A stretch of DNA of 14,805 nucleotides from Anaerosporobacter sp031551385. Its GTDB lineage: Bacteria; Bacillota; Clostridia; Lachnospirales; Lachnospiraceae. Under the pieces are notes generated by a model. That model saw only the letters and a program-made list of their open reading frames with translations, was not told the DNA's origin and made no database searches. Below are positions 1-6,392 of this stretch, piece by piece. Where the stretch lies: NCBI RefSeq assembly GCF_031551385.1, contig NZ_JAVBNS010000085.1, positions 1-14,805 of the forward strand. Reading direction: 5' to 3'. The position numbers were made by a program, and so were the translations under genes. Within the stretch, counting starts at the first letter, position 1. Each line of letters starts with the position of its first letter.

Positions 1-111
1 AATAACATGTCACCAATAGAATATAGATTGAGCAAAGCAAATAATTATACTGACAAAGAGAATAAAATTGCAATAGATATAAGCGAAGTACAAACAACTA
101 TGTCCGAATAA
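1..111 (+). CDS. IS3-family transposase (OrfB), C-terminal fragment
   Basis: The open frame from base 1 to the TAA at 109-111 reads NNMSPIEYRLSKANN and then a polar tail. The phrase LNNMSP(I/V)EYR is the typical C-terminal end of the DDE integrase OrfB of IS3/IS150-group elements, a few dozen residues after the catalytic glutamate. Only about 36 residues are inside the window, so the catalytic DDE residues cannot be seen. The ATG at 7 is an internal methionine, not a start. OrfB would catalyse cut-and-copy transposition of the element. Intactness depends on sequence to the left. Confidence rests on one short but characteristic motif and on the disrupted neighbour. Confidence 0.6.
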   Translation, partial: NNMSPIEYRLSKANNYTDKENKIAIDISEVQTTMSE

Positions 112-135
112 AAATTGTATAAATAAGTGTTGACA
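1..135 (+). mobile_element. Right end of an IS3-family insertion sequence (partial)
   Basis: The sequence begins inside a transposase 3' end (stop at 109-111). It continues about 24 nt to GTGTTGACA (127-135), where the neighbouring sigma-like gene loses its reading frame. The right boundary is set by that loss of homology and is uncertain by about 5 nt. The left end of the element lies outside the window, so the inverted repeats and target duplication cannot be checked. The element appears to have landed inside the sigma-like gene. Confidence 0.6.
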
Positions 136-471
136 AACCACATTCATATCCTTTGCTAAATCACGTTCAGAGCGTTCTTTGTAGTATAGCGAGTTTATAA
201 GCCTTTGTTCATCTTCAGTCAGCTCAGCCAGTGCTGCATATAGTTCTTCCAACAATATCTTATCAGCGACAATATCATCAACAAGCATTTGGTCTGCGAC
301 AGCTTGTCCATCAAAATCGTTTTCAGACATGAATTCAAAAGAACTCTCTCTTTGTGAGCGAACTGCTTGCTGTTTTTCTTCGCGCCACTCGGCACGTTTA
401 TATGTACGGTACATTTCTTCTGTAACTGGTACCTGAATGCCATCAAGCCAGATGTAGTAATCTTTATTCAT
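136..471 (-). pseudogene. Sigma-70-like regulatory protein of conjugative elements, 3' end lost
   Basis: The frame starts at ATG 471-469 behind a strong GGAGGTG (478-484), rather than at the longer upstream start of this open frame. The product begins MNKDYYIWLDGIQVPVTEE. It contains ALAELTEDEQRLINSLYYKE and SERDLAKDMN, which resemble the region-4 helices of the small sigma-70-like proteins common in Tn916-like and other Firmicute integrative elements. Family members normally continue into the helix-turn-helix recognition helix and a basic tail. Here homology stops after LAKDMNV (about 141), and a hydrophobic tail encoded by IS sequence follows. The DNA-binding helix is therefore missing and the gene should be non-functional unless its remainder lies left of the IS. 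The family assignment is from recall, with moderate confidence. Confidence 0.65.
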
Positions 472-479
472 GGAATTCA

Positions 480-511
480 CCTCCTTTCCTTGAAATTTCA
501 AAGAAAGGAGG
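480..511. repeat. 32-bp near-perfect palindrome covering two divergent ribosome binding sites
   Basis: The arms CCTCCTTTCCTTGAAA and TTTCAAAGAAAGGAGG meet at 495/496. They are complementary except for one pair. The left arm carries the Shine-Dalgarno sequence of the minus-strand sigma-like gene and the right arm carries the one before the plus-strand mini-ORF at 516. In RNA from either strand the hairpin would pair a Shine-Dalgarno sequence with its anti-sequence. In DNA it could be an operator. Confidence 0.6.
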
Positions 512-515
512 GTTC

Positions 516-533
516 ATGGATATTTGGCTGTGA
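516..533 (+). CDS. Putative leader mini-ORF (MDIWL)
   Basis: ATG 516-518 follows AAAGGAGGG (504-512) at close spacing and opens a five-codon ORF ending in TGA (531-533). It is followed within 60 nt by a second mini-ORF and a terminator. This is typical of leader regions that sense translation stalling. No protein function is expected. The strong ribosome binding site is the main support, although it also forms the arm of a palindrome shared with the divergent gene. Confidence 0.35.
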   Translation: MDIWL

Positions 534-549
534 AACAGTGCCAATTACT

Positions 550-588
550 ATGAAAAAAGCACAAAAGGACACAGTACATCCTTTGTGA
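550..588 (+). CDS. Putative attenuator leader peptide (12 aa)
   Basis: ATG 550-552 to TGA 586-588 encodes MKKAQKDTVHPL. The second half of this mini-ORF is the 5' arm of the terminator stem (566-584), so a ribosome on it would prevent the terminator forming. This is the arrangement of ribosome-mediated attenuators ahead of antibiotic-resistance and transport genes. No clear Shine-Dalgarno precedes it, so translation might be coupled to the mini-ORF at 516. No regulated gene remains downstream in this window. I do not recognise the peptide itself. Confidence 0.35.
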   Translation: MKKAQKDTVHPL

Positions 589-616
589 ATAAAGGTGTGC
601 TGTATCCTCGTTTTTT
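566..616 (+). terminator. Strong intrinsic terminator / attenuator hairpin
   Basis: AGGACACAGTACATCCTTT (566-584) pairs with AAAGGTGTGCTGTATCCT (591-608) over about 17 pairs, with one mismatch and one bulge. It is followed by CG and six T (611-616). A competing hairpin, CACAAAAGGA with TCCTTTGTG (562-587), excludes the terminator fold, which supports an attenuator reading. Confidence 0.75.
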
Positions 617-635
617 AGTTTTAACCAAAGTACAT

Positions 636-665
636 AATAACCCGAAAATCTAGCTTTTTCGACAA
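636..665 (+). repeat. Imperfect direct repeat, copy 1
   Basis: AATAACCCGAAAATCTAG followed by a T-run and CGACAA is repeated at 901-930 as AATAACACCAAAAATCTAG, a T-run and CTACAA. The two align with a one-base offset and about five mismatches. They could be recombinase or attachment-site remnants; nothing in the sequence proves this. Confidence 0.35.
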
Positions 666-672
666 GGCAATA

Positions 673-712
673 AATAAGACCGCCCTAATTTTTCAAGGCG
701 GTCTCGTTTATT
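673..712. terminator. Bidirectional hairpin terminator
   Basis: GACCGCC (678-684) and GGCGGTC (697-703) form a 7-bp GC-rich stem around a 12-nt loop. Flanking AATAA/TTATT can extend it past a small internal loop. It has a T-rich run on the plus side and A/T tracts on the minus side. No gene ends directly before it, so it may be a leftover from a lost gene. Confidence 0.5.
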
Positions 713-900
713 TATCTTTGATACAATTCCTGTATAGTTTAGGCAAATGACAAGGCGATAATTTTTCATAAAACTAACCCTTTCTAAATATTGATATAAC
801 ATTGTTACAAAATTATCTATTAAAAGCGTTGTATAGTTGGTTAAGTTGATAAACACATTTTATTACTTCGACAAATGCGTGTCACGAAAAAATATTCGCA

Positions 901-930
901 AATAACACCAAAAATCTAGTATTTCTACAA
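901..930 (+). repeat. Imperfect direct repeat, copy 2
   Basis: This is the second copy of the repeat described at 636-665. Together the two copies bracket about 235 bp of AT-rich DNA including the hairpin at 678-703. Confidence 0.35.
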
Positions 931-1085
931 TAGAATTATATACTCTTACAGATTTTTCGCTTTTTTATAAAATGTTTTGTAGATTTTTTGAAGTTAAATA
1001 TTTTAAGGTCTTTGGCAAAGGGTTATATTTTTTACTTTAGTTGGTTATAATAATAAATTAACCTTATTCAATATGCATAATATGG

Positions 1086-1114
1086 TTGTATTTACAGACA
1101 TTTTTCGATATAAT
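1086..1114 (+). promoter_or_regulatory. Sigma-A-type promoter of the defence operon
   Basis: TTGTAT (1086-1091) is separated by 17 bp from a perfect TATAAT (1109-1114). Transcription would begin near 1121, leaving a leader of about 65 nt before the McrB-like start. It is the best promoter match upstream of the operon. Confidence 0.65.
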
Positions 1115-1128
1115 ATTTACAATAAGCA

Positions 1129-1155
1129 TGTGCTAAAAGGAAAATGCTAAGCACA
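1129..1155 (+). promoter_or_regulatory. Inverted repeat at the operon transcription start
   Basis: TGTGCT (1129-1134) and AGCACA (1150-1155) flank a 15-nt A-rich spacer. An overlapping AGCAT/ATGCT pair allows an alternative fold. Its place just downstream of the -10 box suits a repressor operator or a 5' UTR hairpin. Function is inferred from position only. Confidence 0.35.
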
Positions 1156-1187
1156 CGTATTAACTGTCAAGCGGACTAGGAGTGCCT

Positions 1188-2690
1188 ATGGAATATTTTA
1201 TAGTAAAAACAAACGATGATGAAATAGTAAGTTTGTTCCAATCAGGAACTGATGAAATTACATTGTCTGGGATTAATAGTTATGAAGATTCTTTTGTGGC
1301 GGGATTGCCTCTATTTCTTTTATTTGGTGGAGACGGTGTACCTTGGGACAAAGGACTTGTTGCACTTTGCAAAACTCTGTCTGGTCCTATTGACAAGGGG
1401 TACGATGCATCAAGTGCTAAAAGTCTAAAATACTATAAAATCAAATTTAAAATTGTTGCCCGATTGCCGAGGACTCTTTTCAAATCAGACTTTATACCTT
1501 ACAAGAAGGCATATGACAGCTATATAGGACCAAGCACAAAAGGAGAAAGGAATCAAGCATTAAACAAAATCACAGACGAACAGGCTATTGCTATCATTAG
1601 AGCCATTCTAGATTATTTCCCGAGCCTAGATACAGACCTAGCTAATGTCATCCCTGAAGATATAATGGCAAAAGCAAAGGAACGCATGGAAATATTGGTT
1701 CCTAAAAATCTTGTTTTCGGAGAAACCGCTGTTTGTCAAAACAATGAAGCTTATAACACTGAGATTGTTGGAGAAAACTTGCTTTTCTATGGTGTACCGG
1801 GATGTGGCAAAAGTTATTTTATACAAAGAGAATATTGCTTAGATGATGATCATATGGAGAGAGTTGTTTTTCACCCAGACTATAGTTACTCAGATTTCGT
1901 AGGTCAAATTCTACCAAGGATAAATAGTGAGTTAAGTCTCCTTGAATACTCCTTTTCAGCCGGGCCTTTTACAAGGATATTAGATAAAGCGTGCGACAAT
2001 CCGGATGAGATGTTTTATCTCATTATTGAAGAATTAAATAGGGGTAATGCACCTGCAATCTTTGGTGATATATTTCAGTTGCTTGATAGAAATGAATCTG
2101 GTGAAAGTATGTATGGCATAACCAATTTAGATATCTCAAATGCCGTATATGTAAATAATTCTTTTAAGAAAATAAAAATTCCAAACAATCTAACAATAAT
2201 TGCGACGATGAATACTTCAGATCAAAGCGTTTTCGCATTAGACACAGCTTTTAAGCGACGTTGGAAAATGAAACAAATACCCAACAGAATAGAGGTGGCA
2301 CCATTTGCACATAACTGCATACTTGGAAGTGATGTAACATGGTTTGACTTCGCTGAAACAATTAACAATGTAATAACATCTGAGGATTTCGCTTCATCCT
2401 CAAGTGAGGATAAGAGATTAGGTGCTTTCTTTGTATCACAAAATGATATCGAACTTCTTGATAGGAATGGGGTTCTTGAGTATAATCCTGCATTTGCAGA
2501 AAAAGTACTTATGTATTTGTGGAATGATGTGTTTAAGTATAGCAGAAATAGCATATTCAAATCAGAATTCAATACACTTGAATCTTTGACAGAAGCGTTT
2601 GAAACAGAATATTTTGAGGTGTTTAACATAGAATTTCCTCAAAACAGTGCAAGTAGTATTGCCTTAAATGAGGATACCGAGAATGAGTAA
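1188..2690 (+). CDS. McrB-like AAA+ GTPase, restriction subunit
   Basis: This is a 500-aa protein. ATG 1188 is chosen because AGGAG (1178-1182) sits 5 nt before it; a GTG two codons earlier overlaps that site. The C-terminal half is a McrB-type AAA+ motor, with Walker A GVPGCGKS at residues 202-209, Walker B LIIEELNRGN around E281-E282, the McrB guanine-binding signature as MNTSDQS at 341-347 (MNTADRS in E. coli McrB), and an RR pair at 357-358 as putative finger/sensor residues. Residues 1-185 are not the E. coli McrB 5mC-reading domain and may be a different target-reading domain. Members assemble as GTP-driven hexamers that load the McrC nuclease for DNA translocation and cleavage. It heads the operon and overlaps the McrC-like gene. 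BsuMI YdiS and LlaJI R1 are the closest known analogues. Confidence 0.9.
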   Translation: MEYFIVKTNDDEIVSLFQSGTDEITLSGINSYEDSFVAGLPLFLLFGGDGVPWDKGLVALCKTLSGPIDKGYDASSAKSLKYYKIKFKIVARLPRTLFKSDFIPYKKAYDSYIGPSTKGERNQALNKITDEQAIAIIRAILDYFPSLDTDLANVIPEDIMAKAKERMEILVPKNLVFGETAVCQNNEAYNTEIVGENLLFYGVPGCGKSYFIQREYCLDDDHMERVVFHPDYSYSDFVGQILPRINSELSLLEYSFSAGPFTRILDKACDNPDEMFYLIIEELNRGNAPAIFGDIFQLLDRNESGESMYGITNLDISNAVYVNNSFKKIKIPNNLTIIATMNTSDQSVFALDTAFKRRWKMKQIPNRIEVAPFAHNCILGSDVTWFDFAETINNVITSEDFASSSSEDKRLGAFFVSQNDIELLDRNGVLEYNPAFAEKVLMYLWNDVFKYSRNSIFKSEFNTLESLTEAFETEYFEVFNIEFPQNSASSIALNEDTENE

Positions 2691-3909
2691 AGTAAATTTA
2701 AATAGTATTTGCAGAGTTTCGGAAGGAAGTATAAATGACTCTTTTGTAGGAATTAAAATGATTTCAGGAATTCCGGAAATTGTTTTTCCATTGGGGTATA
2801 GGTTAGGAAATAATGATAGTGAATTGAGAAGTGACATTCTTTTGCTAGTTAGAGTGCTTAATAAATTCTCTAATACCTCATCTGATATTATGTTACCTAC
2901 AAAAGACAATGGAAGTACCAATTATCATTTCCCAATTTTCGCTTACTATAGAATTATTCAACACTTCTTAGCAAACGGTAACTACTCAGAGAATGAAGTA
3001 GCTTATCATTCTGGATATAGAGGTAAAATAAATTGGGCTAAAACTATCAGCAAAAAAACTGCCTTAATACAAGAAAATCATGCCGTGTACTTAGACTATA
3101 TTGTCAGAGGCACAAATAACAACTTAGATTCATTAATAGCTGAGATATACAAGTATTGTGTACATATAAGTTTTCAGCAGATAGGGTGGCTTTTTTCGAC
3201 TTTAAAGTATCCTATGCCAAAAGTGAAATTTAATAAAATATTATTTGAGGCTACTGTTAAAAAAAAGCTAGATGAAACATTCAATGACCGTAGCAAGGAA
3301 TTACTAAGAGATATGCTAAACGTTATTTTGAATAATTCCACTGGAAAAGGTGATAGTCAGTTTCGGACAGTAGGGACAAATAGGTTTGAATATATATGGG
3401 AAAAATTAGTTGATTCAACATTTGGCGTTTCTGATAAAGAAAACTATTTTCCGAGGACACAGTGGTGTCTGATTAATGCTGAAGGGCATAAGGTAAATCA
3501 TAGTTTAAAACCAGATACGATAATGATTCAAGACAATGATGTATATATTTTGGATGCAAAATACTATAGATATGGTTGCACTGGTGAAACCTCACATCTT
3601 CCTGAGACTGCTTCAGTTCATAAGCAGATTACATATGGAGAGTATCTGCATACATCTGATAAATTTATTTTCGAGCAAATTTTTAATGCTTTTATAATGC
3701 CAGCAGACTTAAAAAATGGTTTATTTAGAGGTAGTGATTTAAGTCAATTTATTGGCCATGCACATTCTGAATGGAAATCTAACAATTTATCTTATGAAAA
3801 AGTTGCAGGCATCCTTGTTGACACAAAGTCAATCATGCAAGGATACTTGCATAAAAATAACTTGATGAAAAGCGTCTCAGCTGATATATCAAACTGTGTA
3901 AATGTTTAA
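2683..3909 (+). CDS. McrC-like PD-(D/E)xK nuclease partner
   Basis: This is a 408-aa protein. ATG 2683 overlaps the end of the McrB-like gene in ATGAGTAA, with TGAGGA (2669-2674) at good distance. An ATG at 2668 would add five residues and is less well placed. The C-terminal half carries the McrC/LlaJI-type nuclease core: LKPD ending in P277-D278, then a hydrophobic strand and D291-A292-K293, which makes PD-x12-DAK. McrC proteins bind the centre of the McrB hexamer, stimulate GTP hydrolysis and cut the DNA. The N-terminal half should contact McrB. E. coli McrC is about 350 aa, so this one is slightly long. The translational overlap with the GTPase gene strongly supports a stoichiometric complex. 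Confidence 0.85.
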   Translation: MSKVNLNSICRVSEGSINDSFVGIKMISGIPEIVFPLGYRLGNNDSELRSDILLLVRVLNKFSNTSSDIMLPTKDNGSTNYHFPIFAYYRIIQHFLANGNYSENEVAYHSGYRGKINWAKTISKKTALIQENHAVYLDYIVRGTNNNLDSLIAEIYKYCVHISFQQIGWLFSTLKYPMPKVKFNKILFEATVKKKLDETFNDRSKELLRDMLNVILNNSTGKGDSQFRTVGTNRFEYIWEKLVDSTFGVSDKENYFPRTQWCLINAEGHKVNHSLKPDTIMIQDNDVYILDAKYYRYGCTGETSHLPETASVHKQITYGEYLHTSDKFIFEQIFNAFIMPADLKNGLFRGSDLSQFIGHAHSEWKSNNLSYEKVAGILVDTKSIMQGYLHKNNLMKSVSADISNCVNV

Positions 3910-3923
3910 GGAGTGAATCTATA

Positions 3924-5060
3924 TTGTTTATTGATAAGCAGAATGAAAAAAAAGTTCAAGAGTATTACACATACTTGAAAATTATGGGTTCATTATCGAA
4001 ATTATTTTCAGATAATAGCCAACCATATATAGATTACAGGGTAACAGAAAATCTTTTCTGCATGTGCTTAGATGCTAAGAACCTATCTCGTTCTGACTGT
4101 ACTGCCGATGCATCAAAAGATGGAATAGGCGTAGGAATAAAAACCTTCCTGAATACTGCATCTAATTCGAGTATGCAGAAAGTGGCAGAATTTAACAGTA
4201 AAAGAAAGACATATGCGGGTCTTGAAACAGAGTCTTTAATTCGTGCTGTATCAGAACTCAGAAATGAAAGAATTGATGTAACAATGCGTATGCATGGATT
4301 AGATCAGATGATATATCACTGCACAGTCCGTGATTCTGGCAAGATTCACGTTTTAGAAACAAAAATGGATAAAGTGAATATTGAAAAAATTGAGATTACC
4401 CCAGTATCAAAAGATGGTGCTAATGTTGTTTATTTTACCGACGGAGTAAATGAATATAGCTTCAATAACTCAAAAAGCGTACTCTATAAGCGGTTTGATA
4501 CAAAGAACGTAATTTATTCCATTGATGTTGAGATAATAGATAATCCTTATCTACTACTAAAAAAACTTATGGTAGATGCATCAGGCGCAGTTTATAAAGG
4601 AACTAAACCGAATATACCACATGTATATCTCCCACTGTATTCTATCAAAAATGATGAAAAATATGTCCCTGAGAAAAGCGGACTTAATCAATGGAATGCT
4701 AGTGGCAGAAAAAGAAATGAGAATGAGCTCTATATATCTATTCCTTCAGCTGTACATAAAAAATCGCCGGATTTCTTCCCAGAAAGAGATTGTCCTTTTA
4801 ACCTTGAATTACCAGACGGAACACTTATTTCCGCTAAAGTATGTCAAGACGGTAGTAAAGCACTTATGTCAAACCCAAACTCAGCTTTGGGTGAATGGTT
4901 ATTAAGAAAAGTCCTTAACATTAAAGAAGGCCAACTTGTGACTTATGAACAGTTAGCTGGGTTAAATATAGATTCAGTGGTAATACACAAAAAAGATGCA
5001 GAAAACTATTCCATTGATTTTACAAGTGCAGGAAAATATGAAGATTATTTTGCGGAATAG
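3924..5060 (+). CDS. Restriction endonuclease-like protein with C-terminal B3/NgoFVII-type DNA-binding domain
   Basis: This is a 378-aa protein. The start is TTG 3924, 10 nt after AAGGAGTGA (3908-3916); no ATG fits better until residue 21. Residues 1-110 resemble a PD-(D/E)xK nuclease core, with E42, acidic residues D58 and D62, and GVGIKTF ending in K73. The usual acidic residue before the lysine is Gly, so catalysis is uncertain. Residues 252-367 (GLNQWNASGR, ISIPSAV, FFPER, a FNLELPDGT-like strand, SKALMSNPNSALGEWLL) match the B3-like DNA-recognition domain at the C-terminus of NgoFVII/BfiI-type enzymes. The N-terminus shows no phospholipase-D HxK motif, so it is not BfiI itself. It likely gives sequence specificity to the complex, comparable to YdiR of BsuMI. 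The family match is from recall. Confidence 0.65.
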   Translation: MFIDKQNEKKVQEYYTYLKIMGSLSKLFSDNSQPYIDYRVTENLFCMCLDAKNLSRSDCTADASKDGIGVGIKTFLNTASNSSMQKVAEFNSKRKTYAGLETESLIRAVSELRNERIDVTMRMHGLDQMIYHCTVRDSGKIHVLETKMDKVNIEKIEITPVSKDGANVVYFTDGVNEYSFNNSKSVLYKRFDTKNVIYSIDVEIIDNPYLLLKKLMVDASGAVYKGTKPNIPHVYLPLYSIKNDEKYVPEKSGLNQWNASGRKRNENELYISIPSAVHKKSPDFFPERDCPFNLELPDGTLISAKVCQDGSKALMSNPNSALGEWLLRKVLNIKEGQLVTYEQLAGLNIDSVVIHKKDAENYSIDFTSAGKYEDYFAE

Positions 5061-5086
5061 TTTTATTGTCAAATGGAGGTGGCAAA

Positions 5087-5836
5087 ATGCCTTTTAATAA
5101 ACTTGGTTCACAATTTACAATTACATCAAAAAAATCATTTTCGCCTAATAATCCATTAAGGGAATCGACTGTAAGAGATGCAGCGAAATTTGCATTCGAT
5201 ATGACTTATGGAAAATCTGGTGAACATAGAAGCACGCGAAGCGGAGGAACCCACTCAAGAAGAAATTCCGAGATATTTGCGGATACATTTCAAGGCAAGC
5301 TATCAGAATTTGCTGCTTATAATCTAATTTGCAATTATTTCCCAAACATTGGTGTTCCAGACCTTGAGACTTACAGTTTAGGAAAATGGGACTCATGTGA
5401 CTTCTTTGATGGAGTAAACAGGATTTCAATAAAATCAACGAAATCATTCGGGAACTTGCTTCTTTTAGAAACTAAGGATTGGAGTAAAGATGCTTTATAT
5501 ATCCCTAATATTGAAACTGGAAACGCGAATTATGATTTTTTTGTACTTGTGAGGATAAATCCTTTTTGCTCTGAAATATTAAGGGGAAGTAGTCTAATTA
5601 ATCAAGAGATGCCCACTTTGAATCAGTTTGAAGAAATTATACTGAAACATACGTGGAATTACGATAGTCCGGGGTTTATCACACATAGTGATTTGAAACA
5701 GATTATAAACAACGGTTTTGTCATACCTCAAGGTGCATATTTAAACGGCAGGATGAGGATGGATGCGGAAAACTACTACGTTCAAGCGGGAGACTTTAGG
5801 GGTTTTGCTGATTTTGAAAACTATGTAAGAAATTAA
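5087..5836 (+). CDS. Type II restriction endonuclease-like protein
   Basis: This is a 249-aa protein. ATG 5087 lies 6 nt after GGAGGT (5075-5080), which makes it preferable to the in-frame TTG at 5066 that would put the ribosome site inside the gene. The middle holds a restriction-enzyme-like core: FQGKLSEFAAY with E74, then KWDSCDFFDG with D102 and D105, then ISIKSTKSF ending the motif at K116, followed by NLLLLETKDW. This fits PD-(D/E)xK ordering with Ser114 in place of the usual Asp/Glu before the lysine. That substitution occurs in some active type II enzymes. There is no membrane segment or signal peptide. It sits between the B3-containing protein and the small B3-like protein, suggesting the cutting subunit paired with the downstream methyltransferase. 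The exact family is not recognised. Confidence 0.65.
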   Translation: MPFNKLGSQFTITSKKSFSPNNPLRESTVRDAAKFAFDMTYGKSGEHRSTRSGGTHSRRNSEIFADTFQGKLSEFAAYNLICNYFPNIGVPDLETYSLGKWDSCDFFDGVNRISIKSTKSFGNLLLLETKDWSKDALYIPNIETGNANYDFFVLVRINPFCSEILRGSSLINQEMPTLNQFEEIILKHTWNYDSPGFITHSDLKQIINNGFVIPQGAYLNGRMRMDAENYYVQAGDFRGFADFENYVRN

Positions 5837-5848
5837 GGAGGCGTTTAC

Positions 5849-6247
5849 ATGGCTATAGCAGGAAATACTTATACTATTACGTTAAAGAGAACACATTTGG
5901 AATGGGGAACACATCGTTATACTGGGTCAAGGGATTTCATTTACGGTGAAGGCTATATACCTATTCCAGCATATGTGGCGCGAAATTTTGACTTGTTCAA
6001 TGATAATAATGCTAGAACTGGCTTAGGATATAATATTTTTAACTGCACTTCAACAGATGGTTTTTTTAATGGTCAGGTAAAAACATCGGGTTGTTCACAA
6101 GCTGGTGATGTCCATGCTAAAAACATGCATGGCTATGGAGATTTGCAGGCACTTGGTGCGTGGTATGCACACGTAGGTGCACAGGTTGGTGGACATGTTG
6201 AGGTGACATGGGTTTCCTCGACGGATATTGAAATCCATTATTATTAA
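5849..6247 (+). CDS. Small protein, possible free-standing B3-like DNA-binding domain
   Basis: This is a 132-aa protein from ATG 5849, 7 nt after AAGGAGG (5835-5841). It has no catalytic motif or hydrophobic segment and is rich in beta-type sequence. By eye it follows the B3-like domain two genes upstream: both have a Trp and basic residues early, then an I-x-IP-x-(Y/A)V strand (YIPIPAYV here, ISIPSAV there), an F-rich turn, a GT/GQ-type strand, a segment with KALMSNPN-like or HAKNMHGYG character, and (D)LQALGAW or ALGEWLL before the last strands. It also ends in beta strands (VEVTWVSSTDIEI). This suggests a domain-only target reader within a multi-subunit restriction complex. It is not a recognised family, and the similarity is weak without a profile search. 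Confidence 0.55.
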   Translation: MAIAGNTYTITLKRTHLEWGTHRYTGSRDFIYGEGYIPIPAYVARNFDLFNDNNARTGLGYNIFNCTSTDGFFNGQVKTSGCSQAGDVHAKNMHGYGDLQALGAWYAHVGAQVGGHVEVTWVSSTDIEIHYY

Positions 6248-6392
6248 TTCATTTGTATGTTGAAAAATTTAACACAACTGCTCTAGATGTATTTGTTAAT
6301 AAAAACTATTGATTAGTCACGCTTTTATTACTGGACTTTTGACGATATCTTAGTTAATATAAACCTTGAATACATAACGAAAGGTGAAGAAA

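Larger units (their letters stand above)
617..1085. other. AT-rich gene-free stretch upstream of the defence operon
   Basis: No convincing ORF is present. The small minus-strand frame at 650-856 runs through the hairpin at 678-703 and has no family resemblance. The stretch holds that hairpin, the imperfect direct repeat 636-665/901-930, and otherwise very AT-rich sequence. It looks like a remnant junction region between the truncated conjugative-element segment and the defence cargo. Confidence 0.6.

Noticed and set aside
650..856. 68-aa minus-strand ORF in the gene-free stretch
   Set aside because: It runs through the GC-rich terminator hairpin at 678-703, has no clear ribosome binding site and no family resemblance.
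2222..2629. 135-aa minus-strand ORF opposite the McrB-like gene
   Set aside because: It lies entirely within a gene with clear AAA+ motifs and its product looks like the low-complexity antisense of that gene.
4576..4905. 109-aa plus-strand ORF in another frame of the B3-domain gene
   Set aside because: It overlaps the recognisable B3-like domain and lacks its own ribosome binding site.
5066..5086. TTG start adding seven residues to the 249-aa nuclease
   Set aside because: The GGAGGT ribosome binding site for ATG 5087 would fall inside the added codons.
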